From contig JACAFF010000019.1 in assembly GCA_013388455.1 (NCBI GenBank), forward strand, positions 1 through 34,151: DNA of 34,151 nucleotides. Direction: 5' to 3'. The notes beneath the pieces were generated by a model that was not told the DNA's origin, ran no database searches, and saw only the letters and a program-made list of their open reading frames with translations. The position numbers and the translations under genes were made by a program. Shown here piece after piece: positions 9,398 through 17,045 of the stretch. Numbering within the stretch: the first letter of the stretch is position 1; each line of letters starts with the position of its first letter. The DNA comes from Nitrospirota bacterium (GTDB lineage Bacteria; Nitrospirota; Thermodesulfovibrionia; Thermodesulfovibrionales; SM23-35).

Positions 9398-9820
9398 TTA
9401 AAAGTTTCTGTTGTTATTGCAGTCTATCCTGAACGTATCTCCTGTAACACGTGTTCCATTATTTCCGAAAGCACTTGCTCTAAAACATGGGGTTTGAGCT
9501 ACACCATTTATATTAATATTTTGCTCTATACAATAGCTAAAACTAAGACCAGTGCCAGGTCTGAAACCCGGGATAACTGCTTGTATCGCTGCTATATTGT
9601 CATTATCTGGATTGCATGTTCCGAGATTTCCAGTATATTGACCATTTTCAGCAAAAAATTGCTCTTCCAAAAGCCTCAGATTTTCAAGATTACTGTATGC
9701 TTCGCTTCTTGTAGCTTTTTTCTGCTGGCCGATATAAGCAGGGACTGCAATTGCAGCAAGAAAGCCAATTATTGCCAGAACTATAAGAAGTTCAATTAAT
9801 GTAACTCCTTTTTTATTCAT
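9398..9820 (-). CDS. Type IV pilin-like protein with four cysteines
   Basis: The 140-residue protein has a class III prepilin signal: MNKKG then VTLIELLIVLAIIGFLAAIA. Cleavage by prepilin peptidase would fall after G5, giving an N-terminal Val instead of the common Phe, with the essential Glu at mature position 5. The first hydrophobic helix is followed by YIGQQKKATRSEAYSNLENLR and a globular part with Cys 69, 97, 112 and 134, probably two disulphides. It differs from the two pilins at 23.8-25.0 kb and is likely a minor or alternative pilin exported to the inner membrane. GAGGAGGG precedes the ATG. A -10 TATAAT (9847-9852) lies upstream, so it may have its own promoter. Confidence 0.92.
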   Translation of the reverse strand: MNKKGVTLIELLIVLAIIGFLAAIAVPAYIGQQKKATRSEAYSNLENLRLLEEQFFAENGQYTGNLGTCNPDNDNIAAIQAVIPGFRPGTGLSFSYCIEQNININGVAQTPCFRASAFGNNGTRVTGDTFRIDCNNNRNF

Positions 9821-9846
9821 TTCAGCCCTCCTCGTCTTTATTGAAA

Positions 9847-9875
9847 ATTATAAAACAATTTATCACATTTTTGAA
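9847..9875 (-). promoter_or_regulatory. Promoter candidate for the pilin at 9.4-9.8 kb
   Basis: A consensus TATAAT (minus strand, 9847-9852) with TTCAAA 17 bases upstream (9870-9875) sits 27 bases before the pilin start, overlapping nothing but the spacer after the TPR glycosyltransferase gene. Confidence 0.4.
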
Positions 9876-9887
9876 TTATTATTTATT

Positions 9888-11789
9888 TCATTTCTTCTTG
9901 GACAGTGCGAGGGACAAATTTGAACGGAGATGGGGGTCATCTCTGATTTTGAGACCTTTTTCGAGTATCTTAATTGATTCATCGAATCTTCCCATTTTTA
10001 TATACTGAAGGCCAAGATTATTATATGGAATGACAGATGATGGTAAAATTTCGATGGCTTTCTTGAAGGCAGTAACAGCCTCTTCATCTTTGCCTGTTTC
10101 ACTATATAAAATGCCAATAGAGTTAAAGATTTCCATATGAAGCTGTGGGGTTAATTCACAATCGAGAGCTTTTCTGAAATATATTAAAGCATTTTCATAT
10201 TCCCCAAGTTTATAATTAACGTAGCCAATATTATAATAGGTAAAGGCATAATTCTGATTTATCATTAATGCTTTTTCAAATTGTTCCATGGCCTCAGTAT
10301 ATCTTCCTTCATCTCTAAAAATAGCTCCAAGTTCATTATAAGCCCTTACATTAGTCGGAGCCTTCTTGATAACATCTGCCCAGAGTTTCTGCGGATCTTT
10401 CCAGATGGTATTCCGGTAGTATGTGCTAATTGAAAGCGATAATATGATAAGGATGACTAAAAAAACCTTTATTTTCAATCGACTAATTGTGTAGTCTGCC
10501 AAAGATATGCAGGCAATGAAAAAACCTATAGAAGGAAGATATAATCGATGTTCAACAATCACATCTCTTATGGGAATAATACTTGATTCAACAGAAAGTG
10601 TGATGAAAAACCAGAAAATGCCAAAGGAGATCAGTCGAAAGTGAAGGGCTGAATATTGATTGCTGATGGATTTCAAATCGTGTTTTTCATTCCTTGAGCG
10701 ATAAAAAAGATAAACGGCCGCTGAAGCTATTATTAATAAAAAAAGAAATGATAATAATACATGCATATTCAGTAAAGAATGATATATAGGAAACCGATAA
10801 TCGAGATTTTGATTGACAGGTAAGATTAGTAGACGCAGGTATGTAACCACAACTCTGAACTGAGTAAAGAGATAATCAGTGCGTTCAATTACAGGGGTTT
10901 CTTTCGAGAACTTATCTGCGTCCTCAAGAATATTTTCAAAAGGGGAATTGATATTGAGTATACTGAGAGGTATAATGAGCATTGTAAGTAGCAGGGGGAA
11001 AAGATACAGGAATCTCCTCCATTTCAAAGTTGCCTTAAATCTGATTGAAGGATTATAAAAAAAAGAAAATTCATAGAGAATAATGATGACGGGCAGAGTG
11101 AAAGCTATTTCCTTGGTTTTCATCGCGAGAACCGCAGAAATAAAAGAAATAGCATACAGGGTATATGGTGTAGCCGCAAGCTTTAGCCTGCGAATTTGAA
11201 TTTCACACCCTCTCCCTTCCCCTCCTCCCTTGAGGGGGAGGGAGGTTTTTATGAGTCTCCATTTTATATACATAATGAGAGAAAGAAGATAGAACAATGT
11301 TGTCATAGAGGTTGCTCTCTGTGCTATATATGTTACAGCCTGTGTCTGAATCGGATGAGATATGAAAATAAAGGCTGATGAAAAAGCCAAAAAATATCTT
11401 GAGAAATTAACAGACTCATTTTTTATGTAATTTCTAAAAAAGGGCGTATTAAAGGTAATAATAATAAGATAGTAAATAAGAAGTGCATTTATGATATGAA
11501 TTAGATTATTAATAAGATGATATCCAAAAGGCTTTACCCCACTCAGAGCAAAATTAAGAGCAAAACTCAGCATGGTTATATATCGGGTATTAGAATGTTT
11601 CTTCAGTGTAGTTTCGAAATCTTTAATTGTTTCATTGTCTATGACTGAAATAAAATCGTCAAAAACAAATGGGGCATTAAGAATATTTGAATATATGATT
11701 AAACCTAAAAGGACAAGAGCAAATAAACCTAATGTTGAATAACGTGATTTGTAAATTTCAGGCTGATTTCTCAAAGAAGTTAGTTTCAT
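9888..11789 (-). CDS. TMTC-like membrane glycosyltransferase with C-terminal TPRs
   Basis: The 633-residue protein has about ten membrane segments followed by about four tetratricopeptide repeats (485-625, e.g. AYNELGAIFRDEGRYTEAME). The N-terminal half has the GT-C pattern of the TMTC/ArnT-like group: an acidic pair in the first periplasmic loop (FVFDDFISV, 41-49), GYHLINNLIHIINALL, HPIQTQAVTYIAQR, then TKEIAFTLP and VEHRLYLPS. Such enzymes move sugars from lipid carriers to proteins or glycans outside the membrane. Residues about 183-209 (GGGEGRG then RRLKLAA) are encoded by inserted repeat DNA (11165-11247) in a cytoplasmic loop. The ATG lies 32 bases inside the end of the upstream SDR gene; no other start precedes the first helix. 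The substrate is unknown. Confidence 0.8.
   Translation of the reverse strand: MKLTSLRNQPEIYKSRYSTLGLFALVLLGLIIYSNILNAPFVFDDFISVIDNETIKDFETTLKKHSNTRYITMLSFALNFALSGVKPFGYHLINNLIHIINALLIYYLIIITFNTPFFRNYIKNESVNFSRYFLAFSSAFIFISHPIQTQAVTYIAQRATSMTTLFYLLSLIMYIKWRLIKTSLPLKGGGEGRGCEIQIRRLKLAATPYTLYAISFISAVLAMKTKEIAFTLPVIIILYEFSFFYNPSIRFKATLKWRRFLYLFPLLLTMLIIPLSILNINSPFENILEDADKFSKETPVIERTDYLFTQFRVVVTYLRLLILPVNQNLDYRFPIYHSLLNMHVLLSFLFLLIIASAAVYLFYRSRNEKHDLKSISNQYSALHFRLISFGIFWFFITLSVESSIIPIRDVIVEHRLYLPSIGFFIACISLADYTISRLKIKVFLVILIILSLSISTYYRNTIWKDPQKLWADVIKKAPTNVRAYNELGAIFRDEGRYTEAMEQFEKALMINQNYAFTYYNIGYVNYKLGEYENALIYFRKALDCELTPQLHMEIFNSIGILYSETGKDEEAVTAFKKAIEILPSSVIPYNNLGLQYIKMGRFDESIKILEKGLKIRDDPHLRSNLSLALSKKK
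11165..11247. repeat. Two palindromic repeat elements inserted in frame in the TPR glycosyltransferase gene
   Basis: Two different repeat types lie side by side. CGCAAGCT..AGCCTGCG (11175-11192) resembles common GCAGGCTAAAGCTTGCGG-type intergenic palindromes. The second (about 11206-11247) is a C-rich tract followed by a G-rich one, CTCCCTTGAGGGGGAGG at its core, of the kind often translated as SPFPSSLEGEG. On the coding strand both are read through without a stop and add about 27 residues. Confidence 0.7.
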
Positions 11790-12717
11790 ACCAGCTAATT
11801 GTTCTTTTTAGCCCTTCATACAGGTCAATAGTTGGAGACCAGCCAAGAAGCCTCTTAGCCTTTTCATTATTGCAAAAAAAGTGTTTTGTCTCTCCTGGAC
11901 GTTTGGGCAGAGCGCCGATTTTCAACTGTATAGGATTCCCCATCATACGCACTATCATCTCTGCCACATCTCTAATTCTGTATTCAATACCATTGCCAAT
12001 ATTTATTACTTCTCCTATGGCTTCTGGAGATTCTACAGCAAGGATATATGCATTAACAATGTCATCCACATAATTGAATTCCCTTGTTTGATCACCTTCT
12101 GTCATTGGGAAGTCCTTTTTGTCGAGACAATGTTTAATAAGAGATGGAATAAACATATCAGTATCCTGTGAAGGTCCATAGGTGAGCAAAGGCCTTAGTA
12201 TAACAACAGGCAGTTGCATTGTCTTGCAAATCATCTGACTGAAATATGTAGCTGCTACCTTACTGGCTGAATAGGGTGAGACAGGGCTTTCTCTTTGATT
12301 TTCATTGAAAGGTGCTATACCATCTCCGTATTCTTCAGAACTCCCTGTGCTTACGAAACAGTCAATATTAATATTTTCCTTTATCACTCCCTTTAGAATA
12401 TTGATTGTGCCTTTTAAATTTATATCAATCATTTGTTCAATTAAATCAGGGTCTCTATTTACATTACGAAAAGCAGCAAGATGAAAAATAATCTGAGGCT
12501 GAACGTGTTTCAAGCAAGTAGACACCTCGGATAAGTTTCTTATATCACCATACCATAAATTAATATATTCTCTAATGTCTTTAATTCTGAAAAGATTGCT
12601 GTTTTTCTTTAAAAAAATATGAACATTTGCTTTTTCGCTGAGTAGTTTCCTCGTAAGATGAGAGCCAATGAATCCAGTAGCTCCTGTGACAAGTACAGTT
12701 TTATTTCTTAAATTCAT
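11758..12717 (-). CDS. NAD-dependent epimerase/dehydratase (extended SDR), nucleotide-sugar modifying
   Basis: From the ATG at 12717 the product is 319 residues and begins MNLRNKTVLVTGATGFIGSH. It has the NAD motif GATGFIG (12-18), the catalytic Y149-x3-K153 (YSASK), STGSSEEYG and a C-terminal LGWSPTIDLYEGL typical of nucleotide-sugar SDRs. The reading frame continues upstream to 12762, but the family start and the overlap pattern favour 12717, inside the last 17 bases of the cytidylyltransferase gene. Given its partner it may act on a CDP-4-keto-6-deoxyhexose (as a reductase or epimerase), or be a GDP-mannose or UDP-sugar enzyme; the sequence alone does not decide. Confidence 0.85.
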   Translation of the reverse strand: MNLRNKTVLVTGATGFIGSHLTRKLLSEKANVHIFLKKNSNLFRIKDIREYINLWYGDIRNLSEVSTCLKHVQPQIIFHLAAFRNVNRDPDLIEQMIDINLKGTINILKGVIKENINIDCFVSTGSSEEYGDGIAPFNENQRESPVSPYSASKVAATYFSQMICKTMQLPVVILRPLLTYGPSQDTDMFIPSLIKHCLDKKDFPMTEGDQTREFNYVDDIVNAYILAVESPEAIGEVINIGNGIEYRIRDVAEMIVRMMGNPIQLKIGALPKRPGETKHFFCNNEKAKRLLGWSPTIDLYEGLKRTISWYETNFFEKSA

Positions 12718-13504
12718 CTCCCCAGACTTTCCATGGTATATCCCCGCTATCCCAGTATTCATTTAATAGATTCATATCTCTTAAAGTATCCATACACTGC
12801 CAGAAACCGTCATGTTTGTAGACCATAAGTTCTCCATCCTTTGCCAGTCTTTCCAGTGGTTCCTTCTCTAAAGTGCAATGATCATCATCCGAAAGATAAC
12901 TAAACATATCCTTGTTGAATACAAAAAAACCGCCATTTATTAATCCTGCCCCAACCTGCGGTTTTTCACTGAATTCAATCACCTGATTGCCGTCAGCGAC
13001 CAATTCGCCAAAACGAGATGGTGGCTTTACCCCGGTAACAGTAGCAAGTTTTTTATGGGAAATATGAAATGTGACTGTTTTTGCAATATCAATATTAGCA
13101 ACCCCATCTCCATATGTTAGAAGAAAGACATTAGTATCAATATATTTTTCAATACGCTTGACCCTTGCTCCAGTGAAAGCCTTTAAGCCGGTATCAGCAA
13201 GGGTAACTTCCCAGTCATCTGCGCTATGCTGGTCATGGATACGAATATCGTTATTGTTATTAAGTTTAATAGTAAAATCGCAATTTCTTATCCTGTAATT
13301 AAGAAAATAATCTTTAATTATTTCACCCTTATATCCAAGGCAGATAATAAAGCGTTTAAATCCATAGTGGGAGTATATTTTCATGATATGCCATAAGATA
13401 GGTTTTGTTCCTATTGGAACCATTGGTTTTGGTATGAATTCAGTCTGCTCTCTCAACCTGGTTCCTAAGCCCCCTGCTAAAATAACAACAGGAAAATTTT
13501 TCAT
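12701..13504 (-). CDS. rfbF: Glucose-1-phosphate cytidylyltransferase
   Basis: The protein starts with the sugar-nucleotide transferase motif AGGLGTRLREQTEFIPKPMV, and the EQT..IPKPMVPIG form is diagnostic of RfbF/DdhA rather than of RmlA or GalU. Further family motifs are LTYGDGVANI, SRFGEL, EKP and GFWQCMDTLRD near the C-terminus. It makes CDP-glucose from CTP and glucose 1-phosphate, the first step to CDP-6-deoxy sugars. I use the ATG at 13504, which has GAGGG 5 bases ahead, instead of an upstream TTG (13516) that sits directly against a Shine-Dalgarno sequence. The length (267 residues) is normal. It is 8 bases from the preceding GT2 gene and overlaps the next SDR. Confidence 0.93.
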   Translation of the reverse strand: MKNFPVVILAGGLGTRLREQTEFIPKPMVPIGTKPILWHIMKIYSHYGFKRFIICLGYKGEIIKDYFLNYRIRNCDFTIKLNNNNDIRIHDQHSADDWEVTLADTGLKAFTGARVKRIEKYIDTNVFLLTYGDGVANIDIAKTVTFHISHKKLATVTGVKPPSRFGELVADGNQVIEFSEKPQVGAGLINGGFFVFNKDMFSYLSDDDHCTLEKEPLERLAKDGELMVYKHDGFWQCMDTLRDMNLLNEYWDSGDIPWKVWGDEFKK

Positions 13505-13512
13505 ATTATCCC

Positions 13513-14502
13513 TCAATCCCTCCGTATATTTTCATGGAAACTTTTATCATTGAAGTCATGATTATATTTTTCTCTCACAATAAATAAAGGTCTCTTTTTT
13601 ATCTCGCTATATAATCTTCCAATATATTCACCAATCAAGCCGAGGAAAAAAAGTTGTAGTCCTCCCAGGGCAAGAATAGGGAGCAAAGTGGAAGCCCAAC
13701 CTGGTATAAACTTATTGGTAAATAATTTTATATATAAAACCCATAAGGCAAAAAGGAAAGTAAAAAAAGATATTAAAATGCCAACTACAGATGTTAATCT
13801 CAATGGAAAGTATGTGAAGGAGACAATTCCATCAACAGCAAGGGAAAATAATGAAGAGATGTTGAATTTTGAATGTCCTGCTTTTCGCGCTTCCCTTTTA
13901 TATGGCACTATAGCGTACCTTGACTCCAATTGTAAAATCATAGCCCGTATAAGGCGATTTCTCTCGGGAAGGGCATTAAATTCGTCAACCAGTGCTCTTG
14001 ACATCAACCTGAAGTCACCATGATTATGTACAATCTCCACTCCCATCAGTTTCATTAAACGGTAGTAATTTTCTGAAAAAATTCTTTTCAAAAAAGAATC
14101 AGTTGAGCGGTCTTCACGTACACCTAAAACAAGATCATATCCCTCTTTAAAAAGTTTTATCATCTCTCGGATCTTTTCAGGAGGATCCTGAAGATCAGCA
14201 TCAATAGTTACAGCAGCATCACCTTTTACATGAAAAAGTCCTGCAGATATTGAGCCCTGGAAGCCGAAATTTCGCCTGAGAACAATAATCCGGGATCGGG
14301 GGTCATTTCTGAAAATTTTTTTTAATTTTTCGAGAGTATTGTCAGTTGAACCATTATCTACATATATCAACTCATAATCCATAATTTCATTTTGCGTAAT
14401 TAAATTATTGAGATTTTGGCTTAATCTATTATGAGAAGATTCAAGAACTTCCTCCTCGTTATGACAGGGAACAACAACAGATAATAATTTAATAATTCTC
14501 AT
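13513..14502 (-). CDS. GT2 glycosyltransferase with two C-terminal membrane helices (GtrB/ArnC/DPM-like)
   Basis: The 329-residue protein has the GT-A fold start SVVVPCHNEEEVLE, YVDNGSTDNT, the metal-site region TIDADLQDPPE (about 98-108) and RNFGFQGSISAGL. Two long hydrophobic stretches (about 235-260 and 268-292) end in LGLIGEYIGRLYSEIKKRP, the classic tail of polyprenyl-phosphate sugar transferases. It probably loads a hexose onto undecaprenyl phosphate in the inner leaflet, providing donor for the GT-C proteins nearby. Its start overlaps the stop of the upstream methyltransferase by 4 bases (ATGA), indicating coupling. Confidence 0.9.
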   Translation of the reverse strand: MRIIKLLSVVVPCHNEEEVLESSHNRLSQNLNNLITQNEIMDYELIYVDNGSTDNTLEKLKKIFRNDPRSRIIVLRRNFGFQGSISAGLFHVKGDAAVTIDADLQDPPEKIREMIKLFKEGYDLVLGVREDRSTDSFLKRIFSENYYRLMKLMGVEIVHNHGDFRLMSRALVDEFNALPERNRLIRAMILQLESRYAIVPYKREARKAGHSKFNISSLFSLAVDGIVSFTYFPLRLTSVVGILISFFTFLFALWVLYIKLFTNKFIPGWASTLLPILALGGLQLFFLGLIGEYIGRLYSEIKKRPLFIVREKYNHDFNDKSFHENIRRD

Positions 14503-15236
14503 ACTTTTTTAGCCAGGACAAAAAGACTTACTCCAAAAGGGAAATTTATTCCAGCTGATAAAAGTCTGTTTTCGAATTTAATCATAATTTCTAAAAATTT
14601 ATTAATAAAAGTATTTACCTGAAATAATTGATCACCATTTTTTTTTGAATTATTGAATAATAATCGTTGAGAAAGCCTTATAATACTTGTTGGTATAAAT
14701 AAAAGAAAATTCCAGTACGAAATTCTCTCAATTTCGAAACATGCTTTACTTAAAATCTTTTTGAGTCTAAAACTGGAATATCTTCTGAAATGATGATTCA
14801 CTTCATCATGTTTGCTCCATAAAAAATTAAAAGCTGGAACGAATATCAATAATTTGCCATGTGGTTTTAATATTCTATGCCATTCAATAAGTGCCTTTTC
14901 ATCATCTCTTAGATGTTCCAGAATATCAGAAGCAATAATAAGATCAAACAACTGATTTTTTAACCCAGTATTTTCTGCATCAGAGACTAAAACTTCATTA
15001 AGTCCTTTATTTTTACAAAGGTCAATTGCCTCTTTACTAATATCAATACCATTTACATTCACAAAACCATGCCTCTTTAAAGATAGCATAAGCGGTCCAC
15101 CCGAACATCCAACTTCTAATATTTCAATGTCTTTTCGTGCCTTCATTATTAAATGAATTATAATATCCCTTCTGCCAATGAACCACCAGTAATTTTCTTC
15201 TAATCCGTGATACTTTGAAGCATATAATACATCCAT
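14499..15236 (-). CDS. Class I SAM-dependent methyltransferase
   Basis: The 245-residue protein shows the SAM-binding motif ILEVGCSGGPLML (about 39-51), the acidic strand end GIDIS, and DLIIASDILEHL followed by WHRILKPHGKLLIFVPAF, the standard Methyltransf_11 pattern. The N-terminal KYHGLEENYWWFIGRRDII is common in methyltransferases of polysaccharide clusters. Substrate unknown; a sugar or lipid-linked glycan is likely from context. A modest hydrophobic stretch near residues 170-190 may associate with membrane. No clear Shine-Dalgarno site precedes the ATG; it lies 21 bases after the preceding GT2 gene. Confidence 0.85.
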   Translation of the reverse strand: MDVLYASKYHGLEENYWWFIGRRDIIIHLIMKARKDIEILEVGCSGGPLMLSLKRHGFVNVNGIDISKEAIDLCKNKGLNEVLVSDAENTGLKNQLFDLIIASDILEHLRDDEKALIEWHRILKPHGKLLIFVPAFNFLWSKHDEVNHHFRRYSSFRLKKILSKACFEIERISYWNFLLFIPTSIIRLSQRLLFNNSKKNGDQLFQVNTFINKFLEIMIKFENRLLSAGINFPFGVSLFVLAKKV

Positions 15237-15257
15237 TGTTAATTAGTTTAACAGAAT

Positions 15258-16025
15258 TTATTTTCTATTTTCCCTGCTTATAATATCTTTTTTAAAAATA
15301 GTGAAGCTCATGATACCCAATTTATGAAATAGATATTTCATCGTAGTAAATAGGACACCAAATCCATAAATAACACTCTTTTTAAAGTTTATAGAAGATG
15401 CATCTCTAAAGTATCTTGTCGGACAGCTTATTTCCCCTATTCTGAAGCCAAAGGAGACAGCTTGAACAAGAATTTCGTTATCGAATACAAAATCATCAGA
15501 GTTTTTTTCGATAGGCAATGTTTCGAGGACTCTGCGATTGAATGCACGAAACCCTGTATGATATTCAGAAAGTTTTGCCCCGAGAATAATATTTTCAATT
15601 AGTGTGAGGATTCTATTCGCAATATATTTATACAATGGCATACCTCCATTTAGAGCCATCCCCCCGAGTATTCTCGACCCGAGCACAATATCGTAATGTC
15701 CTGATGCAATCATTGATGCCATAGCAGTTACAAGACGGGGGGAATACTGGTAATCAGGGTGTATCATAACAACTATGTCTGCTCCATGACTTAATGCTTC
15801 ACGATAACAGGTTTTCTGATTACCTCCATACCCCCTATTTGTACTATGAATTATTGTTCTAATATTCAATTCTCCAGCAATTTTTACTGTTCGGTCTGAA
15901 GAGCCATCATCAACAAGAATAACCTCATCTACATATTCATGAGGTAGTTCTTCATATGTCTGAATGAGGGTTTTTTCAGCATTATAAGCAGGCATTACTA
16001 CAACTAGTTTTTTCCCAAGAATCAT
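15258..16025 (-). CDS. GT2 family glycosyltransferase (dolichol-phosphate-mannose-synthase-like)
   Basis: Starting at ATG 16025 the protein is 255 residues and begins [20 protein letters not shown], followed by [29 protein letters not shown] and [10 protein letters not shown] in the place of the usual DxD segment. HPDYQY is the version found in a known sub-branch of DPM1-like enzymes. [12 protein letters not shown] and FDNEILVQA also fit. Unlike the GT2 at 13.5 kb it lacks paired C-terminal helices. It could make a polyprenyl-phosphate sugar or extend a lipid-linked glycan. An in-frame TTG at 16037 is possible but the ATG is adjacent to the family start. The gene is 18 bases from its upstream neighbour. 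Confidence 0.88.
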   Translation of the reverse strand: MILGKKLVVVMPAYNAEKTLIQTYEELPHEYVDEVILVDDGSSDRTVKIAGELNIRTIIHSTNRGYGGNQKTCYREALSHGADIVVMIHPDYQYSPRLVTAMASMIASGHYDIVLGSRILGGMALNGGMPLYKYIANRILTLIENIILGAKLSEYHTGFRAFNRRVLETLPIEKNSDDFVFDNEILVQAVSFGFRIGEISCPTRYFRDASSINFKKSVIYGFGVLFTTMKYLFHKLGIMSFTIFKKDIISRENRK

Positions 16026-16043
16026 AGGTAAATACAATTAAAT

Positions 16044-17006
16044 TTATTCTTTAATGGCAAATATCTCAACAGTGCCTCCTCTTTTTAATACAAAGGACTC
16101 GAATAATGAAAGTGCGATAGATAAAGGCACATATAATGGAATAGCCATAAATGTGAATAATATATGCCAATGATTAATATCTTTAAACAGCTTACTTCTG
16201 ATTGAGGGTCTTTTAAGTATATTAAAGAGAAGATTTTTTTTGATACCGGAGACGTTCAATAATGTTTGTAACCATCCAAAGGGATTATATTCCAAATCAA
16301 ATCGTCTTATTTTTAGGATTCTAAAAGAATTATTTTCCAATAAACGGATTAATCCAGGCTCAGAAAAATGATAAATATGATAAGGAATATCGAGATGAAA
16401 CCATAGATGTTTTCCAATAAAAGCCTGAAGGCTTTCGAAATTTGGGACAGCACATACAAAAAGGCCATTTTTTTTCAGCAATCTTCTGCATTCAATTATC
16501 ATATCAAGTGGATTTGTAAGATGTTCAAGTACATGATTCATTGTGATTATATCAAAACTTTTATCTGAAAACCCCCAGTCAGAAGGATGTCCACTCTTGA
16601 TGTTCAAACCATAAACCCTTGAAATATTCAGAGCGGTTTCTTTATTGAATTCAACTCCTGAAACACTCCATCCCCTGTTCTTCATGATACTCAGAAAAAG
16701 ACCCCTTCCGCACCCAATATCAAGTATACTACCCTTTGTAAAATACTTCTCTAATCTTTTTTTCCTCTGAAGCCTCGAGATATAAATGAGTAATTCTATA
16801 ACCGTATTGAATCTCTTGCCATCCCATGTTCGATAATTTTCGGAGTCATAGAAACTTAAAATCTCGGGCCCAGAAGGCACAGGGATTGTCATGCCAATCC
16901 TGCAATGTTTGCAGAAATAAACACTATAAAACTTGCCCTCTTTTACTGTTTTTTTAATAGCAGAAGAGCTTAAAATGTTATTGCAAATACCACAGATATT
17001 TTCCAT
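16044..17006 (-). CDS. SAM-dependent methyltransferase with N-terminal zinc-ribbon-like CxxC pairs
   Basis: The 320-residue protein opens with C5-x2-C8 and C32-x2-C35, a four-cysteine arrangement likely to bind zinc, as in methyltransferases of deoxysugar and surface-polysaccharide clusters. The SAM motif ILDIGCGRGLF lies at about 94-104, with DIITMNHVLEHLTNP and RLLKKNGLFVCAVPNF following. A hydrophobic stretch (about 270-300) near the C-terminus may bind membrane. Acceptor unknown. No strong Shine-Dalgarno site is seen. It lies 39 bases after the large membrane protein gene. Confidence 0.85.
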   Translation of the reverse strand: MENICGICNNILSSSAIKKTVKEGKFYSVYFCKHCRIGMTIPVPSGPEILSFYDSENYRTWDGKRFNTVIELLIYISRLQRKKRLEKYFTKGSILDIGCGRGLFLSIMKNRGWSVSGVEFNKETALNISRVYGLNIKSGHPSDWGFSDKSFDIITMNHVLEHLTNPLDMIIECRRLLKKNGLFVCAVPNFESLQAFIGKHLWFHLDIPYHIYHFSEPGLIRLLENNSFRILKIRRFDLEYNPFGWLQTLLNVSGIKKNLLFNILKRPSIRSKLFKDINHWHILFTFMAIPLYVPLSIALSLFESFVLKRGGTVEIFAIKE

Positions 17007-17045
17007 AAAAAATTATTTATTGATTCCTTATTAAATGGTACCACT

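Noticed and set aside
11196-11378. A 60-codon plus-strand frame starting MNFTPSPFPSSLEGEG
   Set aside because: The start is the standard translation of the GC-rich palindromic repeat, and the rest is antisense to the TPR glycosyltransferase.
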